Shown here piece after piece: positions 53,458 to 61,835 of a stretch of DNA of 64,000 nt. The DNA is from Microbacterium sp. (GTDB lineage: Bacteria > Actinomycetota > Actinomycetes > Actinomycetales > Microbacteriaceae). Made by a program: the position numbers and the translations under genes. Under the pieces are notes generated by a model. The model saw only the letters and a list, made by a program, of their open reading frames with translations, did no database searches and was not told the DNA's origin. The first letter of the stretch is position 1. Each line of letters begins with the position of its first letter. The stretch is taken from the NCBI GenBank assembly GCA_031277945.1, contig JAITLK010000002.1:496001-560000 (forward strand). Reading direction: 5' to 3'.

Positions 53458-54365
53458 CTCGCCTCCTGTGCAACCAGCATCGTCAACGCTCCCGGCCGCA
53501 GGCCCACACGGCAGGCACCCTGCGCGACCCTCTCCCCGTCCGCGTATACGACCAGGTCCGGTGCGGACACCTCGACCATGCGCGCCCGGAGACGCTGTGC
53601 TTCGGGCCGTTCGAGGTGGGTACCGGAGAGAAGCCGCGGCAGCAGCAGGATCAGGCGCAGCATCGACAGCGGCGCCACGTGCACGACATCCAGCACTCCG
53701 TCGTCAGGATCGGCGCCGACGCACATCGGCATCCCGCCGCCGTAGCTGGCCGTGTTGCCGATGGCGATGAGGGTGCCGGGTCGCTCGGCCGGCGTCTCTC
53801 CGTCCAGTCCGAGACGGAACCGCATGGCCCGTACGCGAAGCACCTCGATCGCGATCGCGAGGAAGTAGCGGGCCCGTCCGCGCGGATACCGAAGGCGATT
53901 GGTCCGCTCGCTGACCTTGGCGTCGAAGCCGAGCGCGGCGATCGTGAGGAACAGATGCTCTCCGTTGTGGGATTCGATCGTTCCCACATCAATCCGCCGC
54001 GGCGCCCCGCTCAGCGCAGCCTCCGCTGCGTCTTCCGGGCGATCACGAGGGATGCTCAGCGCCCGAGCGAGGTCGTTCCCGGTACCGGCGGGCACGAGCG
54101 CGACCGGAATCGCGCCCCCGACGAGCGACTCCGCGAGTGCAGAGAGCGTTCCGTCGCCGCCGACGACCACGAGAACGTCCGGTTGATCTGCGAGGAGTTC
54201 GGCCAGCAGCCGCCGTGCCTCGGACGCATCGGCACCCCGCCGTTCGTTCACGAGAGCGCCCCGGACGCGCAGGTGCGCCACGGCGGCGTCGCCGATGGCT
54301 GATCCTCGCCCCTTGCCCGAGTGGGGGTTGACGAGCACCGCCACTCGACGAGCCGACTCAGTCAC
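53454..54365 (-). CDS. Diacylglycerol/sphingosine-kinase-like lipid kinase
   Basis: A 303-residue DAGK-catalytic-domain protein. The nucleotide-binding signatures are VLVNPHSGKGRG, VVVGGDGTLSALAESL (GGDGT) and LVPAGTGNDLARAL. The C-terminal beta-rich domain has GFDAKVSERTNRLRY and GADPDDGVLDVV. It phosphorylates a lipid or polyprenyl alcohol. Start GTG 54365 overlaps the end of the AGPS-like gene by eight bases; the stop overlaps the GMC gene. The three form one transcript with coupled translation. Confidence 0.92.
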   Translation of the reverse strand: MTESARRVAVLVNPHSGKGRGSAIGDAAVAHLRVRGALVNERRGADASEARRLLAELLADQPDVLVVVGGDGTLSALAESLVGGAIPVALVPAGTGNDLARALSIPRDRPEDAAEAALSGAPRRIDVGTIESHNGEHLFLTIAALGFDAKVSERTNRLRYPRGRARYFLAIAIEVLRVRAMRFRLGLDGETPAERPGTLIAIGNTASYGGGMPMCVGADPDDGVLDVVHVAPLSMLRLILLLPRLLSGTHLERPEAQRLRARMVEVSAPDLVVYADGERVAQGACRVGLRPGALTMLVAQEAR

Positions 54366-55974
54366 GATCCGCGACCAGGACGCCCGGGTTCAGCACGCCG
54401 GAGGGATCGAGCTCGCGTTTGATCGCGCGGAGAATGCGCACACCCGTCTCCCCGATCTCATCGACCAGCCACGGTGCATGATCGCGCCCGATGGCGTGAT
54501 GGTGGGTGATCGTGCCACCCGACGACATGATGGCGTCCCCGACACGGCGCTTCACCGGCGCCCAGACCGCGAGCTGATCACCGCGTACGCCCGCCAGAAC
54601 GGTGAAGTACAGCGAGGCGCCGGTGGGATACACGTGCGACACATGGCACATGATGAAGCTCTTCGCCCCCGCAGCGGCGAATCCCTCGCGCAGAGCAGAG
54701 GTGACCGTCTCGCGCAGGTGATGGAGGTTCGCCCAGTTGGTCGCGGTCTCCAGCGTCTCGCAGAACACCCCGGCCCCCAGCAGCGCGTCCCGCAGGTACG
54801 GCCCGTCGAATCGTCCGTCCATCCACTCCTGCGCTGCTGTGCGGCCAGCGCTCGTACCACCGGCTGCGGTCAGGAGCGCGGCGGTGTGTTCCCGCTTGGC
54901 CTCGCTGCCGTCGCCCTCGAAAACCGTGACCGCGCTTGCTCCACGGGCAAGCACCCGACCGATCTTGCCCACCTGAGCGAGGCTGACGCCGGTCTCGACC
55001 TCATCGGAGAGGCGGATCACCGTGGGCTGCGCACCGCCCTGTACCACCCGGCGCAGAGCCTCGACCCCCGTGGCGAAGTCGGGGAAGGTCCACGATTCGA
55101 CGATGCGTTCCGAGGGCACCGGATGCACTCGGACGCGCACTTCCGTGATGACACCGAACGCGCCTTCGGAACCGAGGAAGACGCGGACCAGGTCCGGGCC
55201 CGCGGCCGATCCCGGCGCACGCCCGAGGGTGAGCTCGCCGGTGGGGGTCGCTACGCGCAGCCCGGTTACCATCGCATCGAAGCGCCCGTACCCGGCGGAG
55301 TTCTGCCCAGAAGAACGGGCTGCCGCGAACCCTCCGATGCTCGCGTAGCGGAAGCTCTGGGGGTAGTGTCCGAGCTCGAAGCCGTGTGCGGCCAGCAACC
55401 GCTCCGCCTCCGGGCCCCGGGTGCCCGCGCCCAATGTCGCCTCCGCACTGAGGGGGTCCAGGGCGATCAGCCCGCTGAGGGAGGCGAGATCCACTGCGAT
55501 GACCGCGGAATGCGCTCCTCGCTCCGGGTCGAGTCCGCCCACCACGCTCGTCCCCCCGCCGAACGGGACCACAGCGGTGCCGATGCTCGCCGCCTCCCTG
55601 ACGAGCCGCGCGACCTCGTCGTGGCCGGCCGGCCGCACGACCGCATCGGGGACGCGTTGCTCCGGCAAGCGGCGCCGCAGCAGGTCGGGAGTCGACCGGC
55701 CGCCAGCATGGCGCAGCCGGGCTTCACGGGAGACGTCGACGCCGCCGGTGCCGACGATGTCCTCCAGAGCGCTCCGCTGATCGGGCGACAGCCTCGACGC
55801 GTCCACCGTCACGTCGCTCAGCTCCGGTGCGGCCGACGGCCGCTGCACCCGCCCCAGCAGCGCCGGCAACAGCGCTCGCACGGCCAGCGGAAGCCCGGCG
55901 GCACGAGAGGGATCGCCCCATCCGTTCCAGAGCATCTGCGGATCTTCGGGGGTGGTTTCGCGACTCTGCTTCAC
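54358..55974 (-). CDS. FAD-binding oxidase, alkyl-DHAP-synthase-like
   Basis: A 538-residue VAO-family flavoprotein. FAD-binding region: VPFGGGTSVVGGLDPERG, GAGTRGPEAERLLAAHGFEL, GHYPQSFRYASIGGFAAARS and SGQNSAGYGRFDAMV, then GSEGAFGVITEVRV. This arrangement matches bacterial homologues of alkyldihydroxyacetonephosphate synthase rather than glycolate oxidase. C-terminal catalytic region HHHAIGRDHAPWL. Start GTG 55974 is only 20 bases from the divergent tetR start, so their promoters overlap. Confidence 0.88.
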   Translation of the reverse strand: MKQSRETTPEDPQMLWNGWGDPSRAAGLPLAVRALLPALLGRVQRPSAAPELSDVTVDASRLSPDQRSALEDIVGTGGVDVSREARLRHAGGRSTPDLLRRRLPEQRVPDAVVRPAGHDEVARLVREAASIGTAVVPFGGGTSVVGGLDPERGAHSAVIAVDLASLSGLIALDPLSAEATLGAGTRGPEAERLLAAHGFELGHYPQSFRYASIGGFAAARSSGQNSAGYGRFDAMVTGLRVATPTGELTLGRAPGSAAGPDLVRVFLGSEGAFGVITEVRVRVHPVPSERIVESWTFPDFATGVEALRRVVQGGAQPTVIRLSDEVETGVSLAQVGKIGRVLARGASAVTVFEGDGSEAKREHTAALLTAAGGTSAGRTAAQEWMDGRFDGPYLRDALLGAGVFCETLETATNWANLHHLRETVTSALREGFAAAGAKSFIMCHVSHVYPTGASLYFTVLAGVRGDQLAVWAPVKRRVGDAIMSSGGTITHHHAIGRDHAPWLVDEIGETGVRILRAIKRELDPSGVLNPGVLVADRD

Positions 55975-55978
55975 GCGT

Positions 55979-55992
55979 TACAGTGTGACACA
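55979..55992. promoter_or_regulatory. Compact divergent promoter/operator between AGPS-like gene and tetR
   Basis: Within the 20-base gap TACAGT (55979-55984) fits a -10 for tetR, and TGTGACACA (55984-55992) is an odd-length palindrome that overlaps it. It is a natural position for TetR binding to both promoters, but the symmetry is short. Confidence 0.4.
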
Positions 55993-55994
55993 TC

Positions 55995-56591
55995 ATGGAA
56001 AAACGTCAACCAGTTCTCGAGCGAGCGATCCCCCGCTGGGACGACACACAGCTGCAGATCCTCGACGCCGCCGAGGTGTTGATCACTCAGCGCGGTGTCG
56101 GCGGACTCACCATCGCGGAACTCGCACGGACGTCCGGCTTCAGCCGCCCGACCGTGTACCGCAGCTGGCAGGGGGCTGATGACGTGGTTCGCGCGACGCT
56201 GTTGCGTCGTGTGCTCGCCATGCTCTCCGGCTTCACCCCGGCCACCACCCGTGACGAGCTGGTGGCCGATGTCCTCGACTTCGCCGGGCGGTTCCGTACC
56301 GACGCCATGTATGCGGCCCTTCTCGACCGCGAGCCCGAGGTGTTCACCCGCTACACCCTTCAGCGATTCGGCAGCAGCCAGCGCGCCATCCTCGACTGGC
56401 TCGCCGAGTCGATCGCTCGCGCTCAGGAACAGGGATCCGTGCGCTCCGGAGAGCCCGCGGAGATCGCCACGATGCTCCTGCTCATCACGCAGTCCGCGAT
56501 CCTCTCCTACGGAACCGTGTCGCTCCTTCTCGACGCCGCGGCATGGCGTCGAGAGTTGCGGTTCGCCCTGGACGGCCATCTCCGGCCATGA
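55995..56591 (+). CDS. TetR-family regulator
   Basis: A 198-residue TetR regulator with HTH at about 18-62 (LITQRGVGGLTIAELARTSG then FSRPTVYRSW) and a helical ligand domain. It is divergent from the AGPS-lipid kinase-GMC operon and overlaps glpD by ATGA, so it probably controls both flanks of this lipid/glycerol-phosphate cluster. Confidence 0.92.
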   Translation: MEKRQPVLERAIPRWDDTQLQILDAAEVLITQRGVGGLTIAELARTSGFSRPTVYRSWQGADDVVRATLLRRVLAMLSGFTPATTRDELVADVLDFAGRFRTDAMYAALLDREPEVFTRYTLQRFGSSQRAILDWLAESIARAQEQGSVRSGEPAEIATMLLLITQSAILSYGTVSLLLDAAAWRRELRFALDGHLRP

Positions 56592-58135
56592 CGAACACCG
56601 TGACCTCCTCATACCTGCCGGATGCCGGAACGCGCAGCCGAGCCCTCCAGCGGGCGGCGGACGGCGTCTGCGACGTTCTCGTCATCGGAGGCGGGATCAC
56701 CGGGGTGGGTGTGGCCCTGGACGCGGCCTCGCGCGGACTCGACGTCGTGCTGATCGAGGCCGAGGATCTCGCGTTCGGGACGAGTCGCTGGAGTTCGAAA
56801 CTCGTGCACGGCGGGCTGCGTTATCTCGCCACCGGCGACTTCGCCACGGCGATCGAAAGCGCGCAGGAGCGCCACGTGCTGATGACCAGGATCGCACCAC
56901 ACCTCATCCGCTCACTCCCGCAGCTCATCCCCTTCGGCACAGCCGTGGACGCGCGTCAGCGACTCGGAGGCGTGGCGGGCATGGCGATGGGAGACCTTCT
57001 CCGCATGCGAGCAGGCACGCCGCGCACGGTGCTCGCCCGCCCGCGTCTGGTCGGCGCGACGACGGCACGCCGGCTCGCACCCGCGCTGGACGCGCATCGA
57101 CTGCGCGGTGGGGTGCTGGGAGCCGACGGACAGCTGGTCGATGACGCTCGCCTCGTCGTCACCGCAGCCCGCACCGCAGCCGCGCACGGCGCGAGGATCA
57201 TCACCCGCACCCGCGCGGAGCGGCTGCGCCGTGACGGTTGCGTGGCCACCGATCGGCTCACCGGCGAACGGATGGAGATCCGCGCGCGAGCCGTGATCAA
57301 CGCGACAGGCGTCTGGGCCGGGACGATGGATGACAGCATTCGCGTGCGTCCGAGCCGGGGCACGCACCTCGTGGTGGATGCGAAGAGCCTCGATCATCCA
57401 TCGGCTGCCGTGATGATCCCGCACCCCGGATCGCTGAGCCGCTTCGTCTTCGCCCTGCCCTCGCAACTCGGACGGGTGATCATCGGACTGACCGACGAAG
57501 ACGCCCCCGGGCCGATCGCCGCAACGCCGGCGCCTACCGAGACGGAGATCGCCTTCCTCCTCGGGACGGTCAATCGGGCCCTTCGCACTCCGCTGTCGCG
57601 TGACGCCGTCATCGGCGCGTTCGCCGGACTCCGGCCCCTCATCGACACCGGCGATGCGGAGGCGAGTGCCGATATTTCGCGGCGACATCTGGTCACGCTG
57701 TCCCCCGCCGGCTTCGTCAATGTGCTGGGTGGAAAGCTCACCACCTACCGGCGGATGGCTGAGGAGGCCGTCGACCTCGCGCGGGACACCTTCGGTCTCA
57801 CCGCAGGGCCGAGCGTCACCGCGGCTCTCCCCCTCGTCGGCGCGACCGGCGCCGCCCCCGGAGGGGTGCCTCCGCAGCTACGACGTCGATTCGGCGCGGA
57901 TGCGGGCGCTGTGCTCGCCGCGGCGAGTCTGCGCGATCCCTCCTCCCCGATCACCCCCGGGATCGATGTCCTGCGCGCCGAGGTGGAGTTCGCGGTGCGG
58001 GCCGAAGGCGCACTCACCGCGGAGGACGTGCTGGATCGCCGTACCCGCATCGGCCTGGTGCCCGCCGACCGTGAATCGACCGCGCCCGCTGTCGCCGAGG
58101 TGGTATCCGAGACCCTCGCATCGATCGCGCACTGA
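56588..58135 (+). CDS. glpD: Glycerol-3-phosphate dehydrogenase (FAD, aerobic type)
   Basis: A 515-residue GlpD. FAD Rossmann motif VLVIGGGITGVGVALDAASR (about 30-49), then TSRWSSKLVHGGLRYL, the family signature, VINATGVWAG, GFVNVLGGKLTTYRRMAEEA and the C-terminal helical domain. It converts sn-glycerol 3-phosphate to DHAP, passing electrons to quinone; DHAP is also the substrate class of the AGPS-like neighbour. Translationally coupled to the TetR gene. Confidence 0.94.
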   Translation: MTNTVTSSYLPDAGTRSRALQRAADGVCDVLVIGGGITGVGVALDAASRGLDVVLIEAEDLAFGTSRWSSKLVHGGLRYLATGDFATAIESAQERHVLMTRIAPHLIRSLPQLIPFGTAVDARQRLGGVAGMAMGDLLRMRAGTPRTVLARPRLVGATTARRLAPALDAHRLRGGVLGADGQLVDDARLVVTAARTAAAHGARIITRTRAERLRRDGCVATDRLTGERMEIRARAVINATGVWAGTMDDSIRVRPSRGTHLVVDAKSLDHPSAAVMIPHPGSLSRFVFALPSQLGRVIIGLTDEDAPGPIAATPAPTETEIAFLLGTVNRALRTPLSRDAVIGAFAGLRPLIDTGDAEASADISRRHLVTLSPAGFVNVLGGKLTTYRRMAEEAVDLARDTFGLTAGPSVTAALPLVGATGAAPGGVPPQLRRRFGADAGAVLAAASLRDPSSPITPGIDVLRAEVEFAVRAEGALTAEDVLDRRTRIGLVPADRESTAPAVAEVVSETLASIAH

Positions 58136-58181
58136 TCCGCCTCCTCCCTGCACCGCCGCCGCGCTCGGCGTGGTCGCGCGC

Positions 58182-58224
58182 TTGCGCCGGACAAGTCTGA
58201 GGGGATATTTTCGAACGTGTTCGA
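58182..58224 (+). promoter_or_regulatory. Promoter and operator of the second tetR
   Basis: TTGCGC (58182-58187), 16-base spacer, GATATT (58204-58209), then TCGAAC-GT-GTTCGA (58211-58224), a perfect 6-bp inverted repeat at the transcript start. The layout is what an autorepressed TetR gene shows. Confidence 0.6.
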
Positions 58225-58278
58225 TTCATCGGCGCGAGAGGTCTCGACAGCGGCGCCCCGCGCCTGCGAAGGAGCATG

Positions 58279-58941
58279 ATGACATCCACCCCGAAGAGCG
58301 AACGCACCCGGATCGCGATCCGCGACGCGGCGATCGCATCGTTTCGTCAGCGCGGCTTCGACGCGACGACCATCCGGCTCCTCGCCGGTGAGCTCGGGAT
58401 GTCCGTCGGCAGCGCCTACTACCACTTCCCGAGCAAGAGCCACCTGATCCAGGAGCTCTATCAGCAGGTTCAAGCCGAGCATCGCGCCGCGGTCGCACCT
58501 CTGCTGGCGAGCGAGGCGAAGCTCGCACCACGTCTCAGAGCATTCCTGCACACGGGTCTGGATCAGCTGGAGCCGTTCGGAGATCATGCCAGCGAGTTCG
58601 CGCTGGCTGCGCTGGCACCCGGATCGGATGCCAGCCCGCTGTCTGCCCACTCCGAGGCTGCCCGCCAGAGCGTGATCACGCTGCTGCGTGAAACGGTGGA
58701 GGGTTCGTCAGATCGCCTCCCGGCGGATGTCGCTGCGCTGGCACCGGAAGCGCTGTACCGCATCTATCTGGCACTCACGCTCGCCTGGGTGCAGGACACG
58801 TCCCCGGGGCGCGCGCGCACTCGCCGTCTGGTCGACAACGGCACACGCCTGCTGGCCGTGGCATTGCCTGCGCTGAAACTGCCGCCGGTGCGACGCGCGA
58901 TCCTCCCGCTCATGGCGGACGTGGCGAAGCTCGGCGAGTGA
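58279..58941 (+). CDS. TetR-family regulator
   Basis: A 220-residue TetR regulator with HTH at about 10-55 (SFRQRGFDATTIRLLAGELG then MSVGSAYYHFPSK). The start is ATG 58279, four bases after AAGGAG; the ATG one codon earlier is too close. The operator-like repeat upstream suggests autoregulation. The target is unclear: glpD upstream and the SPFH-like gene downstream are on the same strand. Confidence 0.9.
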   Translation: MTSTPKSERTRIAIRDAAIASFRQRGFDATTIRLLAGELGMSVGSAYYHFPSKSHLIQELYQQVQAEHRAAVAPLLASEAKLAPRLRAFLHTGLDQLEPFGDHASEFALAALAPGSDASPLSAHSEAARQSVITLLRETVEGSSDRLPADVAALAPEALYRIYLALTLAWVQDTSPGRARTRRLVDNGTRLLAVALPALKLPPVRRAILPLMADVAKLGE

Positions 58942-59059
58942 GGCGAACACTCGACCAACCACAGATGAACGCTGGCTCGAACGCGCGCAATACGCGTGGG
59001 CGGTCCTGACCCACCCGACATGATGGTGCTGTGCAGCAGCCCATCCCCCAGGACACCGC

Positions 59060-59749
59060 ATGTTCGACGCGCTGAACGGACTCCTCTCCGGAAGCGGAAT
59101 GGCCGGTCTGCTGAAGACGGGCACGGCGATCACCGGTACGCTCCTGGTCATTCCCGCCCTCATCAAGCTGTTCCTTGTGACGGTGGACGAAGGATCCGCG
59201 GCGATTCGCACCCGCAACGGCAAGCCGATCATCCGGCGCACCGATTCGCGGCGCGGATCAGCGGGCGATGTCGTCGTCCTCACCCCCGGCAGCCACGCGG
59301 CATTCCCGCTGCTGTGGTGGTATCGGATGATCGATGTGCGGACCCGCTCCACCGACCTCCCGGTGCGCGAGCTCACGGGAGCCGATGACTCACAGCACCG
59401 CGTTCATGCGTCCTTCGACTGGCGCCCGCTCCCGACGGGGCACGACCTCCGCGTCTTCGAACTGGACGTCGTCAGCGTGAAAGAGAGGGCGGGCAACATC
59501 GTCAGTGCCGCGCTGCGTGACATCGTGCGGAGCCTGCCCGGCTCAGCTCTCCCGGTCAACGAGCTGCTCTCCCCCGCGGTGGTGGACGCCTGCCGCGAAC
59601 GCGTGCGCGCCGAATGCGGAATCGAGCTGCTGCGGGTGATGGTCACCGGTGACGCTCTGACCGACGGCTACCTGCTGGCGACCGCGCTGCGTGGGCGCAC
59701 AGAGGATCCCGCTGCACTGGCCGCAGCGATGCTGCCGAGCCTGCGCTAG
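59060..59749 (+). CDS. SPFH/Band-7-like membrane-associated protein
   Basis: A 229-residue protein with a hydrophobic N-terminus (about 18-40) and a Band-7-like body: VTVDEGSAAIRTRNGKPIIR, DVVVLTPGSHAAFPLLWWYR, IDVRTRSTDLPVRELTGADD, then the helical stretch ERVRAECGIELLRVMVT. It is shorter than typical stomatins/flotillins (250-500) and lacks the long coiled coil. A scaffold role is inferred from family only. It ends one base before the convergent dxs stop. Confidence 0.75.
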   Translation: MFDALNGLLSGSGMAGLLKTGTAITGTLLVIPALIKLFLVTVDEGSAAIRTRNGKPIIRRTDSRRGSAGDVVVLTPGSHAAFPLLWWYRMIDVRTRSTDLPVRELTGADDSQHRVHASFDWRPLPTGHDLRVFELDVVSVKERAGNIVSAALRDIVRSLPGSALPVNELLSPAVVDACRERVRAECGIELLRVMVTGDALTDGYLLATALRGRTEDPAALAAAMLPSLR

Positions 59750-59750
59750 A

Positions 59751-61712
59751 TCAGCGGACGATGCCGGTCGAGCCGGTCTGTGTGGCGATCTGGCCCGTCC
59801 ACAGCGCGCCGTCCGGGTGCGGTCGCGCCATGGGCACGCGAATCCCCAGCACCTGGGAGACGACGTCCTGGGCGATCTTCGCCGCCGTCAGTCCGGCATC
59901 CTCCAGCACCTGCTCGCGTGTCGCGTGGTCGATGAACTCGTCGGGCACGCCGAGCTCGTCCACGGCGGTGTCGATTCCGGCCTCGCGCAGCACCTGACGA
60001 ATCCGCGTTCCGATACCGCCGACGCGGATACCGTCCTCCATCGTGATCACGAGCCGGTGACGGGCGGCCAGATCGACCAGCGACGGGGCGACGGGAACAA
60101 CCCAGCGCGGATCGATCACGGTCGCACCGATGCCTTGGGCACGCAGGCGCTCCGCAACGTCCATGGCGAGGTGCGCGAACGGGCCGATGCCGACCAGCAG
60201 GACGTCCTCCGAGTCCGGTCGCGCCAGCACATCGACGCCATCGTCCAACCGTTCCACGGCGGGCAGGTCATCGGCGACGGCTCCCTTGGGGAAACGGATG
60301 ACGGTGGGCGCGTCATCGATCGCCACCGCCTCCTGCAGTGCCTCGCGCAGGCGCTCCGCATCCCGCGGAGCGGCGATACGGATGTGCGGGATGATCTGCA
60401 GCATCGCCAGGTCCCACATGCCGTGATGGCTCGGCCCGTCCGGCCCGGTGATGCCGGCACGATCCAGCACGAACGTGACCCCCGCCTTGTGCAGAGCCAC
60501 ATCCATCAGTGCCTGATCGAACGCGCGGTTCATGAAGGTGGCATACAGCGCGACCACGGGATGCAGGCCGCCGTATGCCATTCCGGCCGCAGCAGCCACC
60601 GCGTGCTGCTCCGCGATGCCGACGTCGTACACGCGGTCCGGGAATCGCTCGGCGAAGGCAGCGAGCCCGGTGGGACGCAGCATCGCCGCCGTGATCCCGA
60701 TGACGTTGGGCCGTTCCTGGCCGACGTTCACGAGCTCCTCGGAGAACACGTCGGTCCATCCGGTGCGCGCCTGCTTCAGCGCCTCTCCGGTGCGCGGGTC
60801 GATCGGGTTGACGGCATGGAACTGGTCGGCCTCGTCGTTGCGCGCCGGCGCGTAGCCGCGGCCCTTCTCCGTGATCACGTGAACGATCACCGGGGCGCCG
60901 AAGGACTTCGCCTGCTCCAGGGTCTCCATGAGCATCGGAAGGTCGTGTCCGTCGACCGGGCCCAGGTACTTGATGTCGAGGTTGGAGTACAGCGCCACGT
61001 TGTTCGTGAAGCGTGACAGGAACCCGTGGGTGCCTCCCCGGACACCGCGGAAGACGGCCCGTCCGACCGGCCCGAACGCTCGGAAGAACCGATCCGACTT
61101 GCGGTGCAGATCCTTGTATGCGGCCGCCGTCCGCACCCGGTTCAGGTAGCGCGACATTCCCCCGATGGTCGGGGCGTAGGAGCGACCGTTGTCGTTGACG
61201 ATGATGACCAGGTTGCGGTCGTTGTCATCGGAGATGTTGTTGAGCGCCTCCCACGTCATCCCGCCCGTGAGCGCGCCGTCCCCCACCATGGCAACGACGT
61301 GTCGGTCGGCACGGCCGGTGCGTATGAAAGCGCGGGAGATGCCGTCCGCCCAGCTCAGAGAGCTGGAGGCGTGGGAGGACTCCACCACGTCGTGCTCGCT
61401 CTCAGAGCGTTGCGGGTAGCCGGCGATGCCGCCCCGGGCGCGCAGTTCGGAGAAGTCCTGACGTCCGGTCAGCAGCTTGTGCACGTAGGACTGGTGCCCC
61501 GTGTCGAAGATGATCGGATCACGCGGGGAGTCGAACACGCGGTGCACGGCGATGGTGAGCTCCACCACTCCGAGGTTCGGCCCGAGGTGTCCGCCCGTGC
61601 GGGCGACGTTCTGCACCAGGAACTCGCGGATCTCGGAGGCGAGTTGGGCGAGCTCGCGCGAGCTCAGTCGGTCCAGATCACGAGGTCCGGAGATGGAGGG
61701 CAGGATCGCCAT
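59751..61712 (-). CDS. dxs: 1-deoxy-D-xylulose-5-phosphate synthase
   Basis: A 653-residue thiamine-diphosphate enzyme, first step of the MEP isoprenoid pathway (pyruvate plus glyceraldehyde 3-phosphate). N-terminal GHQSYVHKLLTGR; the ThDP motif VGDGALTGGMTWEALNNISD with the following NDN; the catalytic Glu region DVGIAEQHAVAAAAGMAYGG; and a C-terminal transketolase domain with EDGIRVGGIGTRI. Length is normal. TAGACT at 61764-61759 and a 14-base palindrome lie upstream. Confidence 0.96.
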   Translation of the reverse strand: MAILPSISGPRDLDRLSSRELAQLASEIREFLVQNVARTGGHLGPNLGVVELTIAVHRVFDSPRDPIIFDTGHQSYVHKLLTGRQDFSELRARGGIAGYPQRSESEHDVVESSHASSSLSWADGISRAFIRTGRADRHVVAMVGDGALTGGMTWEALNNISDDNDRNLVIIVNDNGRSYAPTIGGMSRYLNRVRTAAAYKDLHRKSDRFFRAFGPVGRAVFRGVRGGTHGFLSRFTNNVALYSNLDIKYLGPVDGHDLPMLMETLEQAKSFGAPVIVHVITEKGRGYAPARNDEADQFHAVNPIDPRTGEALKQARTGWTDVFSEELVNVGQERPNVIGITAAMLRPTGLAAFAERFPDRVYDVGIAEQHAVAAAAGMAYGGLHPVVALYATFMNRAFDQALMDVALHKAGVTFVLDRAGITGPDGPSHHGMWDLAMLQIIPHIRIAAPRDAERLREALQEAVAIDDAPTVIRFPKGAVADDLPAVERLDDGVDVLARPDSEDVLLVGIGPFAHLAMDVAERLRAQGIGATVIDPRWVVPVAPSLVDLAARHRLVITMEDGIRVGGIGTRIRQVLREAGIDTAVDELGVPDEFIDHATREQVLEDAGLTAAKIAQDVVSQVLGIRVPMARPHPDGALWTGQIATQTGSTGIVR

Positions 61713-61758
61713 GCTTCACTCCTTCTCGGGACGCAGGAAGCGCCCCGTGCATCGTCTC

Positions 61759-61790
61759 AGTCTAAACGCGTCGGATGTCAACGCGTTGAC
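61759..61790 (-). promoter_or_regulatory. dxs promoter region with perfect palindrome
   Basis: On the reverse strand TAGACT (61764-61759) fits a -10, 46 bases before the ATG. GTCAACGCGTTGAC (61777-61790) is a perfect 14-base palindrome placed over the -35 region, so a bound dimer would block transcription. Confidence 0.5.
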
Positions 61791-61835
61791 TCTCAGCGCG
61801 CCCGGGAGGGCTCGGGCTTCCTGCTGTCATCCGGG

